In this document: piece after piece, positions 41,639 to 49,456 of the stretch | Layout of the letters: every line of letters starts with the position of its first letter | How positions within the stretch are numbered: position 1 is the stretch's first letter | Assembly (NCBI GenBank): GCA_020639155.1 | Contig: JACKHF010000001.1 | Span: 2,418,001-2,482,000 of the forward strand | DNA length: 64,000 nucleotides | Source of the DNA: Phycisphaeraceae bacterium | Lineage (GTDB): Bacteria; Planctomycetota; Phycisphaerae; Phycisphaerales; UBA1924 | Direction: 5' to 3' | The notes under the pieces: generated by a model | Database searches by the model: none | The model's input: only the letters and a program-made list of their open reading frames with translations | What the model was told of the DNA's origin: nothing | Position numbers and translations under genes: made by a program

Positions 41639-42130
41639 ATGCACTGCCACGTCTGCCAGTACAATCTTGCGGGGCTTGATGGGGCAACTGTCTGCCCGGA
41701 GTGTGGCACGAGCGTTGACCCGTTCGGTGAAGGGAGCGTTCGATCTGACAGGTTCTTTCGATGGCTCAGCACTGCGTCGTGGCTGGTTGCCTGCCTGCCA
41801 GTTGTGGTTTATGTCTACGGATTCTTCGTGTGGGCATGGGCATACTTGTGGCTGGGACATAAGCCATACCCGGACGATCTGTCCTCGGTGCCTCTGCTGA
41901 ACATCATGACGCTGGTGTTCTGGTTAGCGTTCGCGGGCATCGGCTTGCTGCTCCCAGCCTTGATTGTGCAATGTGGGCTGGTTGCTGCGATGCTTTACGG
42001 TCGCGATGGCGGGTGGACACAACGGAACCCAAAGCCAGTCCTTCGCTTTGTGATCACTCTGCTCGTGTATGCCTGTGTTGTCGGCTTGCTCTGGCTTGGA
42101 TTGTTCGACATCGGGTTCTTTGCTGACTGA
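41639..42130 (+). CDS. Small membrane protein with N-terminal CPECG zinc ribbon
   Basis: About 163 residues from ATG 41639, which directly precedes the zinc ribbon. An upstream TTG 41582 extends the frame by 19 residues but lacks a ribosome site. CHVCQYNLAGLDGATVCPECGTSV is a four-Cys ribbon close to that of the 3633 gene. Three or four membrane helices follow (LSTASWLVACLPVVVYVYGFFVWAW, IMTLVFWLAFAGIGLLLPALIV, FVITLLVYACVVGLLWLGLF). Function unknown; the repeated architecture suggests a lineage-specific family of membrane proteins with a cytosolic metal-binding head. Confidence 0.7.
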   Translation: MHCHVCQYNLAGLDGATVCPECGTSVDPFGEGSVRSDRFFRWLSTASWLVACLPVVVYVYGFFVWAWAYLWLGHKPYPDDLSSVPLLNIMTLVFWLAFAGIGLLLPALIVQCGLVAAMLYGRDGGWTQRNPKPVLRFVITLLVYACVVGLLWLGLFDIGFFAD

Positions 42131-42144
42131 GAAGAACAACCCGG

Positions 42145-43044
<900 letters not shown>

Positions 43045-43119
43045 AGTACGACGTATTGGTGGATTGCGTTGGATGCCGTGCCGATAAGGGACATCCCCGA
43101 CTGATCAGACCCATTCCGC

Positions 43120-43147
43120 TTGACCAATGGGGCGATGTTGGTACTGT
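43120..43147 (+). promoter_or_regulatory. Promoter of tRNA-Phe
   Basis: TTGACC (43120-43125), 16-base spacer, TACTGT (43142-43147), about 68 bases before the tRNA. Good -35, fair -10. Confidence 0.45.
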
Positions 43148-43215
43148 TCAGACCGCGCCCGCTGGGTTCCAGTGGGAGTGGGGCGGCTCAGCACGTGCTG
43201 GGTCGAAGACAGTTC

Positions 43216-43288
43216 GGGCAGGTAGCTCAGTTGGTAGAGCATCGCATTGAAAATGCGAGGGTCGCCGGTTCAAGTCCGGCTCTGCCCA
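43216..43288 (+). tRNA. tRNA-Phe (GAA)
   Basis: 73 nt with an intact cloverleaf. Acceptor GGGCAGG pairs with TCTGCCC (one G-T); the D arm is GCTC...GAGC; the anticodon stem TCGCA/TGCGA encloses TTGAAAA, with anticodon GAA (Phe). The T arm is GCCGG-TTCAAGT-CCGGC, and A is the discriminator. CCA is not encoded. The 3' part from 43268 is the attachment core: the same bases recur at 62902. The integrase stop codon, on the other strand, lies inside the D arm. Confidence 0.97.
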
Positions 43289-44588
43289 TTGGATCGGTTT
43301 GTGTATCTACGCCAGCTTTCGCATATTCTCGCATAACTCTTTGTTTACGGTCAGTTTGCATAACATGTTGCGAATCATCGCAAGGGCTTGCGGCTGTGTG
43401 CTGCGCCGCTTTTTGCGCTCCATGTGCGCCGCTTTTCGCGCCGCGTTTATCCACTGACGCTCGATTGAGCTTTGGATTTGCGTCTCGACCGGTTGCACGC
43501 TCCCAGTCTGCATCAGTGGTTTGCAGATAGTGGCCTGCCGCTATTGCCTTTGTGTTGCCCATCCAAGCACAAACGGTGTGGAGTGGGAATCTGGAAGCTA
43601 GTTCGGACTGCCTGCTGGCTCGCAGGTTGTGCCATGTTCTTGGCCATGGCTCCAACCCAGCGCGCTGAATGAGTCTGCGCATATGCGTGTTGAGATTTGC
43701 CCCTTTGCGATATCGAGAGATCACAAACTCGTTGCCTGTGTCAGCCTGTTCAAACACCTCAAGAAGATACCCACGTAACTCGGTGAAAATGGGGACAAAT
43801 CGGTCGCCCTTCCCCTCGTGATGCTCAGTCTTGGGCGATCGCGCGCGAATCCGTTCACGATCCCAGTCCACGTCAGCCCATCTGAGTTCGAGTGCTTCAC
43901 TGGGGACGCGCAAGCCACCATATCGCGATAAAGCAATCAGGAGTTGCCACTCAGCATCTGGGGCGACGTCAATAACCTGCGCAATCTTCTGTTGATCAAT
44001 AAACACGCCCCTCGCAGGGTTGGTCTGGGTACCAGCCTTCAACTGGGTAAACGGATTCACTTTTGTGTAGCTGTGATCCATTCCCCAACGAAAGAACTGC
44101 CGCGCATATCTCACATAGCGAGATATGGTCGCATTTGCATACCCATGCTCTTTCAAAGATTTTCGCCAAGATTCAGCATCCGCGAGTGTGGTATCTTCGA
44201 TCATGTGATCGTTACCAAAGTGCTGATTCAAGGATTTCTCTACTTGCCGCATACGCACAAGAGACGAGTCTTTGACGTCGACGGTCTCAAAGAATCGGGA
44301 CAACAGCTCACCCAGTGAAAGAGATTGTGAGACTTCGCGCCGTGGGACAAGCGCAACTGAGACGAGTATCTCATAGCTGGAGTCAGGTAGCTCTGCCAGC
44401 CATGAAGACAACGACGCATCTGGAGCTTTTCCAACGATATTGTTGGAAATAAGTTCCTCCACGCGAATGAGGAAGGACTCCGCTGCCTTCACTGGAACTT
44501 TGCCGAGGCGAATAGTTCGCCGAGTCTTGTCTCCATCAGTAAACTGGATTCGTTTTCTGCCGTTGGGATCTCTGATGAGACTTGCCAT
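43227..44588 (-). CDS. Tyrosine-type site-specific integrase
   Basis: 453 residues. N-terminal Arm-binding and SAM-like core-binding domain (residues about 90-200, ATISRYVRYARQFFRWGMDHSY). Catalytic domain: SRYGGLRVPSEALELRWADVDW gives Arg I; TWHNLRASRQSELAS the H-x-x-R; GNTKAIAAGHYLQTTD the His and the nucleophile Tyr. ATG 44588 follows GAGGA, three bases after the Xre stop. The last 13 residues (PATLAFSMRCSTN) are antisense to tRNA-Phe and the stop is in its D arm, so this tail exists only in the integrated state. Catalyses integration at tRNA-Phe and, perhaps with a small HTH partner, excision. Confidence 0.93.
   Translation of the reverse strand: MASLIRDPNGRKRIQFTDGDKTRRTIRLGKVPVKAAESFLIRVEELISNNIVGKAPDASLSSWLAELPDSSYEILVSVALVPRREVSQSLSLGELLSRFFETVDVKDSSLVRMRQVEKSLNQHFGNDHMIEDTTLADAESWRKSLKEHGYANATISRYVRYARQFFRWGMDHSYTKVNPFTQLKAGTQTNPARGVFIDQQKIAQVIDVAPDAEWQLLIALSRYGGLRVPSEALELRWADVDWDRERIRARSPKTEHHEGKGDRFVPIFTELRGYLLEVFEQADTGNEFVISRYRKGANLNTHMRRLIQRAGLEPWPRTWHNLRASRQSELASRFPLHTVCAWMGNTKAIAAGHYLQTTDADWERATGRDANPKLNRASVDKRGAKSGAHGAQKAAQHTAASPCDDSQHVMQTDRKQRVMREYAKAGVDTQTDPMGRAGLEPATLAFSMRCSTN
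43268..43301 (+). repeat. attL: left copy of the attachment repeat
   Basis: 34 bases identical to 62902-62935. Covers the tRNA T arm and acceptor 3' half and continues into the integrase C-terminal codons. After it the two copies stay similar for about 140 more bases with substitutions (first mismatch T/C at 43302/62936) and a deletion in the right copy. Confidence 0.88.
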
Positions 44589-44590
44589 GT

Positions 44591-44794
44591 TCAGTTCCTC
44601 TTTCTCGACGAGCGTTTCTTGAGTTCAAGTCCGAAGTACTTGCAGAGTGTGTCGATGTTCTCAGACCGCATTCCGTGCCCACCCGCGACAAACCGCGAGA
44701 GCACACTTGCTGGAACACCTGTATCCTGACTGATGCGATAACGGGACAGGCCACTGTTCTCGATCGCATTCCGGAGTTGCTCAGAAACGGTCAT
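44591..44794 (-). CDS. Xre-family HTH repressor
   Basis: 67 residues. QLRNAIENSGLSRYRISQDTGVPASVLSRFVAGGHGM is a Cro/C1-type helix-turn-helix; a basic tail KKRSSRKRN follows. It lies directly upstream of the integrase and probably controls both. The start ATG 44794 has TAGAGT six bases upstream and TTGCAG 17 bases above that; a palindrome overlaps that -35 and is a likely binding site for its own product. Confidence 0.85.
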   Translation of the reverse strand: MTVSEQLRNAIENSGLSRYRISQDTGVPASVLSRFVAGGHGMRSENIDTLCKYFGLELKKRSSRKRN

Positions 44795-44800
44795 TCTGCT

Positions 44801-44840
44801 ACTCTACACTATTCATTCGATTACTGCAACTATTTAGTTG
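44801..44840 (-). promoter_or_regulatory. Leaderless promoter with overlapping operator, Xre-integrase operon
   Basis: Minus strand: TTGCAG (44829-44824), 17-base spacer, TAGAGT (44806-44801), six bases, ATG 44794. CAACTA-TT-TAGTTG (44827-44840) is a perfect 6-bp inverted repeat overlapping the -35, as expected of an autoregulated phage-type repressor. Between it and 44953 there is an AT-rich stretch with no gene. Confidence 0.6.
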
Positions 44841-44953
44841 GGTATGCTTCAGACTCAACCACAAATCGAATCGCGCTTGATGGGTGAAAAATCCAGTCTC
44901 TGCAGTCTTCACATGATTTCAAATACATGTTGAGACTGGCCAGACTGGGACGA

Positions 44954-46882
44954 TCATGTCTCTTCGACTGGGAGTGAGAGCACCCAGGGCTTTCCCACTC
45001 CGCCCGGTTTGTTGACCAATCTCAACTGTTTAATGGCCTTCGTGATGCGCCGAGCCGTGATTCCTGCAGCCTTCGCCCGTTTTCCCACCTCGTCGCGCAG
45101 CCGGACACCCGACTGCACAAGATCCCAAAGCCATTCATTTACAGCATCTTGTTCACTTCGCTCTTCCGAATCGACTGGTCGCGATGCCAAGTACTCATTC
45201 GCCGTCATTTCAACCAATCCGGAATCCCAAATGAGCGTCGGTGGATCCGCTTCATCAAGTCGAAATGCCAGTCCGCCCTGAGATTTCGCGTAGTTGTTCT
45301 TGCCATGAAGAAGGAGCCTTCGCTCATTGTCGTCGTGATCTCGAACGAGATGCAGCACACTCCTAGCAAGCCCGGTGAACGCTCGTGAGCCCAGCACAAG
45401 ATCGTCTGCATGAGTTGCCATGCTCTTTCGCTGATGAGCAACCAAGACAACGGCAATCTCACGACGCTCGGCGAGCTTTTGAAGCGGACCGAGGACGCTT
45501 CGGACTTCGTTGTCACGATACGCGTCGACCTCGGTTCCAAGGAATGTTCCGACCGGATCGAGGATGACGAGTTTGGCATTCGGAAGCCTGTCAAGTTGTT
45601 CTTCTAGCGCATCTAGGCTGTCAAGTGAGAACATTGACACTTGAGAGTCGCCCTGTGGTGTGTATTCCAGAGTTCCTTCTAGAACGTGTACTCGCGACAG
45701 TTCTGCCGATTGTGCCGAGAGCCTGGGAACCAGCACAGAGTCGATGGGATCTTCGCCAAGAATGAACACAACGTCTCCTTGTGGGCACGAAGTTCCATCG
45801 GGCCAGTCTCGCCCAGTACTAACGCGAGCTGCAATGTCAGCAGTCGCAAAGGACTTTCCATCCCCGGGCTTGCCCACCAGCAATGTGACACCGCCGAGAA
45901 TCACACGATCCTTCCAAAGCCATGACATGCTGCGAGGTGTCACACTATCCATACATGTCGTGCTGATCTCGCACCGAGAGATGCGCTCCCCAACGGTCGG
46001 ATTAGATGCAAGATGCAACTGAACTGTGTCTCGCACGGTTTGCCTGTCGATCCGCTTGGCAATGTCTGCGATGTCATCATGTGGTTCCAAAGGGCCGAAT
46101 ACCTGGCTGAGATCGAGGATGCGAACCGATCGAGCACCTGCACCCTTCAGATACATTACAACATCCCTTGCGTACTTGGATCCCTGCGGGTCATTGTCTG
46201 GGAGAACGACGACATCACGACCATTGAGAGGTGACCAGTCTGTGTGTTTGGAAGCATTTGAACCGCCGGCACTTGTCACGGCTTCGAGTCCGCAGCTTAC
46301 CGCTGCATCAACCGCTTTCTCTCCTTCGCAGACATACACAGTTTTGTCAACATCAAGATTGAGCACCTCTGGCAGACGATACATAGGGCGCTTCGGAGGG
46401 ATTGCTCGGGTTTCCCAAAGTCCCTCTGAGTTTCGATAGAACGGTCTATAGGTTTTCTTGCTGGACTCATGCTCGAATCGGACAACGGCTCCAACGAGTG
46501 TTCGCTGGTCATCGAAGTACTTCCAAGTGCTGACAGGGAACCCGGCGTATCGCTGTTCTTCGATCGCCAGCTCCAGCGACGAGTGTGCCTTGAGGCGTTT
46601 GGTGTTCGTTGAACGCGAGTGCTGAGTCGAATCAACCGGGTCATTGAGTATCGAATCGGGATAGAGAGCTTGAACCGTCAAGTTCAGACTAGCAATGACT
46701 GCCTTCAACGCACAACCTGCATGGCAGCACAGCAGAACCTCGCCATTTGCTCCAATCCCGATACTGAGTGATGGGTTCTGATCATCGTGGGCTGGACAAA
46801 GCGATTGGTATTGGTTGCCGCACTTTCGCGGCTTGCACCCGGTCGCCTTGAGTCGAGCTAAAACAATATCAATGGGGGCCAA
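44954..46882 (-). CDS. Primase-helicase: CHC2 zinc finger, TOPRIM and RepA-like AAA ATPase
   Basis: About 642 residues from TTG 46882, which follows AGGGGG; ATG 46942 would overlap the upstream gene by 74 bases and has a poor ribosome site. N-terminus: CPAHDDQNPSLSI...CCHAGC, the zinc-binding primase motif. TOPRIM: VYVCEGEKAVDAAVSCG, with the acidic pair and DND in VVLPDNDPQGS. ATPase: VTLLVGKPGDGKSFATAD is Walker A and KLVILDPVGTF Walker B, as in KaiC/RepA-like AAA_25 helicases. C-terminal winged-helix-like part. Likely the element's own replication initiator, as in satellites and plasmids. Cotranscribed with two upstream HTH genes. Confidence 0.85.
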   Translation of the reverse strand: MAPIDIVLARLKATGCKPRKCGNQYQSLCPAHDDQNPSLSIGIGANGEVLLCCHAGCALKAVIASLNLTVQALYPDSILNDPVDSTQHSRSTNTKRLKAHSSLELAIEEQRYAGFPVSTWKYFDDQRTLVGAVVRFEHESSKKTYRPFYRNSEGLWETRAIPPKRPMYRLPEVLNLDVDKTVYVCEGEKAVDAAVSCGLEAVTSAGGSNASKHTDWSPLNGRDVVVLPDNDPQGSKYARDVVMYLKGAGARSVRILDLSQVFGPLEPHDDIADIAKRIDRQTVRDTVQLHLASNPTVGERISRCEISTTCMDSVTPRSMSWLWKDRVILGGVTLLVGKPGDGKSFATADIAARVSTGRDWPDGTSCPQGDVVFILGEDPIDSVLVPRLSAQSAELSRVHVLEGTLEYTPQGDSQVSMFSLDSLDALEEQLDRLPNAKLVILDPVGTFLGTEVDAYRDNEVRSVLGPLQKLAERREIAVVLVAHQRKSMATHADDLVLGSRAFTGLARSVLHLVRDHDDNERRLLLHGKNNYAKSQGGLAFRLDEADPPTLIWDSGLVEMTANEYLASRPVDSEERSEQDAVNEWLWDLVQSGVRLRDEVGKRAKAAGITARRITKAIKQLRLVNKPGGVGKPWVLSLPVEET

Positions 46883-47174
46883 TGGAACCCCCTGTTCTTT
46901 GCGATGGCTGCTGCCAGTAGTTGCGTCGTGGACATCCTGCATCTATCCAGGCGTGCAAGTCTGGAATGTAGAATCGAACTAACGAGTTGATCTTGCGACT
47001 GGGAATGATGCCCTTGTCCTTGAGAGACCACAGAGTCCTCTCGCTGATCGACAGCATTGCTGCAGCCGTCTTTGAATCGACGAGCAACTGCTGGGTATGA
47101 TTCTTCGATTGATCTATTGCGCCCTTGTAGCTTGCCGGCATGGGGATGCTTTGCCTGTGGACTTCATTCGGCAT
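46869..47174 (-). CDS. AlpA/excisionase-type HTH protein
   Basis: About 101 residues from ATG 47174, five bases after GGAGG. LLVDSKTAAAMLSISERTLWSLKDKGIIPSRKINSLVRFYIPDLHAWIDAG is the MerR-like winged-helix fold of the excisionase (HTH_17/AlpA) family. Such proteins direct excision by the integrase or activate its genes. It overlaps the preceding HTH gene by 11 bases and the primase by 14, so three genes form one operon. Confidence 0.8.
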   Translation of the reverse strand: MPNEVHRQSIPMPASYKGAIDQSKNHTQQLLVDSKTAAAMLSISERTLWSLKDKGIIPSRKINSLVRFYIPDLHAWIDAGCPRRNYWQQPSQRTGGSIGPH

Positions 47175-47382
47175 GAGGACCTCCATCTCTTCTAGTGGTC
47201 ATGTGTTCCAAAACCAAGCGAATCCGCTCGACCTCTGCATTCGAGAACACTCTGGCAGGGCCAGCGATGGCAATGGGCTTGATGCGCCGGGTCTTGATGA
47301 CATACTCGACCCGATGCCTGCCAATGCTGAGGTGTTCAGCGATTCGAGATACTGTCCATAGGTCATTGGCTTGCTCATTCAT
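47164..47382 (-). CDS. Small HTH protein
   Basis: 72 residues from ATG 47382; the frame is open to 47535. DLWTVSRIAEHLSIGRHRVEYVIKTRRIKPIAIAGPARVFSNAEVERIRLVL is a MerR-like helix-turn-helix with wing (FSNAEVERI resembles the second helix set). A ribosome site GGAG lies about 10 bases upstream, only moderately placed. First gene of the primase operon; probably a regulator or excision factor. The start is the weakest point. Confidence 0.6.
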   Translation of the reverse strand: MNEQANDLWTVSRIAEHLSIGRHRVEYVIKTRRIKPIAIAGPARVFSNAEVERIRLVLEHMTTRRDGGPHAE

Positions 47383-47478
47383 GACTGGTGTGCTCCACAT
47401 GGGGAGTTCTGCTGTTCGATCACCGATGTCGAACACCGCAGTCCCCTCACTCACACGCAGTCTGGGCGCAAATGAAAA

Positions 47479-47490
47479 AGCGCCGGCGCC
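47479..47490. repeat. Palindrome AGCGCCGGCGCC, copy 1
   Basis: Contains the 10-bp perfect palindrome GCGCCGGCGC; identical core occurs at 47569-47578. The stretch is AT-rich around it, so two such GC-only sites stand out. Confidence 0.6.
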
Positions 47491-47567
47491 AATCTTGAGG
47501 GCCAGAAACAGCTTTATTTGCTCTAGAACGAACAATTGACAGGGAAAGTTTTTTGTTTTTTTTGAGA

Positions 47568-47579
47568 AGCGCCGGCGCT
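47568..47579. repeat. Palindrome AGCGCCGGCGCT, copy 2
   Basis: Perfect 12-bp palindrome, 89 bases from copy 1, on the other side of the A/T tract. Confidence 0.6.
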
Positions 47580-47604
47580 CTATGAAGATGGCGAGAGTGC
47601 AGAA

Positions 47605-48840
47605 TCAGCTTTGTCGGTAGGCATAGTCGATGCGCGGATCACCAATCCCACCTAGACCCCTTGCTCGCGACGCAGCCTTTGCTAGTCGTTTTCGGTTCTG
47701 ATGTTCTTCCCATGCTGAGGACTTGCTCACCTTGTATCGAGTAATACCAAGTTGAGTTGCTGTATCATCGCGAGTGCAATCAGGGTTCGCTTGAAGATGC
47801 ATGGCAATTCTCACATCATCCACTAGTTTTTCTTCCTGTGTCCGATTCTTTCGGGGTTTTGACGAGCTTGACTCGTGTTGATTGGGTAAGCCTTCAGCAG
47901 AGCGGCCTGGTTGGCTACTTTTTCTACCCAAGTCGAATGCTCCGAGATGCTTCAGGCAAAGAAGATCAGACATTTTCTTGTGAAGTTGCTGTTCAGCCGT
48001 TGCTAACGCATCGGACACAGATGAGAAGAAATCGGGGTGATCTTCAGGAAGGTCATTCGACATTTCCCTGTGAAACCACTTTCCAAACTGGTTCAAAGTC
48101 CTCGATACTGAAAAGGCCCAATCGGAGTTAAACACAGAGTGATTCTCGCCGTTCATTAGGATATTGAAGGCTCGAAGACATACAAGTGCATGATCGTTTA
48201 GTTGCCTTGTGCGCCGAACTTCAAACTGGCATCGAAGCAGATCCCGACATGCCAACTTTGAACTAGAAGTCGTGATTGCAAGCATGTCGTTAATGAAGAG
48301 CTCAAGTGAACGTCGCTCAGTGATTTGCTCGGGCAAGAAAAGAGCAGGGATGCTGGGCACAAATGCGTTTGACCGAACTCGCTCAAAGCGTTTTTCAACG
48401 GCTTGGCACCGTTCGATCACGCGCCGATACCCGTTTGTTAGCCGCCCTAGCGCTTCGTGGAGATTACGAACTGGAGCAGGAGATTCGCTATCCCATCTCT
48501 CATATCCGGGCTGTGCTTCGCTATTCACCTTCGCGTAGTGTGTTGAAAGTGCTGACCGCCCCCAGTCACTGACACGAATCTCCAATCTGAGTTTTTCGGC
48601 TTCGAAGGCAGATGCGTGGTCCAATGTTGCCCACGTCACTTTTTTCGATGGCTGCAACACTGGAGAGAACCAATCGAGTTGAACGCTTTCATCGTTCTTC
48701 GCTATGATGCGCACTTCTACACAGCGCATGTAGTCGAGTTGCTCCAGTACACTCCAGCCGACGAGGTGGACCGCATGATCAAGTGGAATAGCTTTGAGCG
48801 GGAGCAGTTTCTCCAGTTCGTCTGCGAGTGTGCGATCCAT
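47605..48840 (-). CDS. Unknown element protein with C-terminal HTH-like segment
   Basis: 411 residues from ATG 48840, five bases after GGAGG; the frame runs open to 49059. MDRTLADELEKLLPLKAIPLDHAVHLVGWSVLEQLDYMRCVEVRI opens the protein. The middle is helical and Arg-rich (TNGYRRVIERCQAVEKRFERVRSNAF). A Ser-rich linker then precedes KLVDDVRIAMHLQANPDCTRDDTATQLGITRYKVSKSSAWEEHQ, an HTH-like segment near the C-terminus. No catalytic motif. Probably DNA-binding and linked to the element; divergent from the zinc-ribbon gene, with which it shares a 57-base promoter gap. Function unknown. Confidence 0.7.
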   Translation of the reverse strand: MDRTLADELEKLLPLKAIPLDHAVHLVGWSVLEQLDYMRCVEVRIIAKNDESVQLDWFSPVLQPSKKVTWATLDHASAFEAEKLRLEIRVSDWGRSALSTHYAKVNSEAQPGYERWDSESPAPVRNLHEALGRLTNGYRRVIERCQAVEKRFERVRSNAFVPSIPALFLPEQITERRSLELFINDMLAITTSSSKLACRDLLRCQFEVRRTRQLNDHALVCLRAFNILMNGENHSVFNSDWAFSVSRTLNQFGKWFHREMSNDLPEDHPDFFSSVSDALATAEQQLHKKMSDLLCLKHLGAFDLGRKSSQPGRSAEGLPNQHESSSSKPRKNRTQEEKLVDDVRIAMHLQANPDCTRDDTATQLGITRYKVSKSSAWEEHQNRKRLAKAASRARGLGGIGDPRIDYAYRQS

Positions 48841-48897
48841 TGAGTCCTCCGGAGTGTTCAATATCAGATTGTTCGCACGTTGAACCGTTTCTTTCCC

Positions 48898-49404
48898 ATG
48901 GATTTCGATGAATTTGGGTGTCGAATGAGTCGCGAAGATTACTACAACAGAGCCAATCGGCCGTATCAGCGGATGCGGCGCGTGGACGAATGCGCTTACG
49001 TTTTTGAAATATGCGAGATGCGTGCTTGGCTCGCTGAACTCGGTGAGAGCGAACCCCATGTACTCCGTGCGCTTTGGTCCGATGTTTCGGTTTCTTTACA
49101 ACCGACAGATGAGGCAGCCTCATGGTTACTTGATCGCCTACCAGCCAACTACCGGTGGCGGATTGAAGTAGAACCCGTGCCTTGGCCCATCTACGGGATT
49201 CGCTGGTTCTTTCGGTGCCCCGTCTGCGTGAAACGCAGGAACGATCTCTATGCGGTTCACTGGAACGGGCCACTTACATGCCGCGTCTGCTCTGATCTTG
49301 TGTATTCGTCATCGCAGGAGTGGGACAACTTGAGGAGAACGGGGAGGTGGCCGAGTTATCTCCTTCGAATGATGTCGAACAGAACTGCACGGCGGGTTGA
49401 ATAG
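48898..49404 (+). CDS. Zinc-ribbon protein common on genomic islands, unknown function
   Basis: About 168 residues from ATG 48898; TTG 48880 and ATG 48925 are alternatives and no strong ribosome site decides. The C-terminal half reads RWFFRCPVCVKRRNDLY...LTCRVCSDLVYSSSQE: two Cys pairs forming a zinc ribbon, in a pattern (WFxCPxC..R...LY...CRxC..L.Y.SQ) that I know from small island-borne hypothetical proteins. The N-terminal half is acidic and Trp-rich. Lies 52 bases upstream of the restriction gene on the same strand and may be part of that operon. Confidence 0.68.
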   Translation: MDFDEFGCRMSREDYYNRANRPYQRMRRVDECAYVFEICEMRAWLAELGESEPHVLRALWSDVSVSLQPTDEAASWLLDRLPANYRWRIEVEPVPWPIYGIRWFFRCPVCVKRRNDLYAVHWNGPLTCRVCSDLVYSSSQEWDNLRRTGRWPSYLLRMMSNRTARRVE

Positions 49405-49456
49405 CTAAACTCGTCATAACCGAAACACTCATCGTGTTCAGAGGAAGAAGGCGAAC

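Larger units (their letters stand above)
47383..47604. other. Regulatory or origin-like region upstream of the primase operon
   Basis: 222 bases between the unknown gene (ends 47605) and the first HTH gene. Contains two near-identical palindromes (47479-47490, 47568-47579), an A/T tract (TTTTTTGTTTTTTTT) around 47549-47564, and on the minus strand CAATTGTTCG with possible -10 matches. Good candidate for the operon promoter and operator, or a replication origin for the primase. Confidence 0.45.

Noticed and set aside
48779..49273. 164-residue minus-strand frame opposite the zinc-ribbon gene
   Set aside because: The plus-strand protein has paired Cys motifs; the minus frame is Arg/Ser-rich without motifs.
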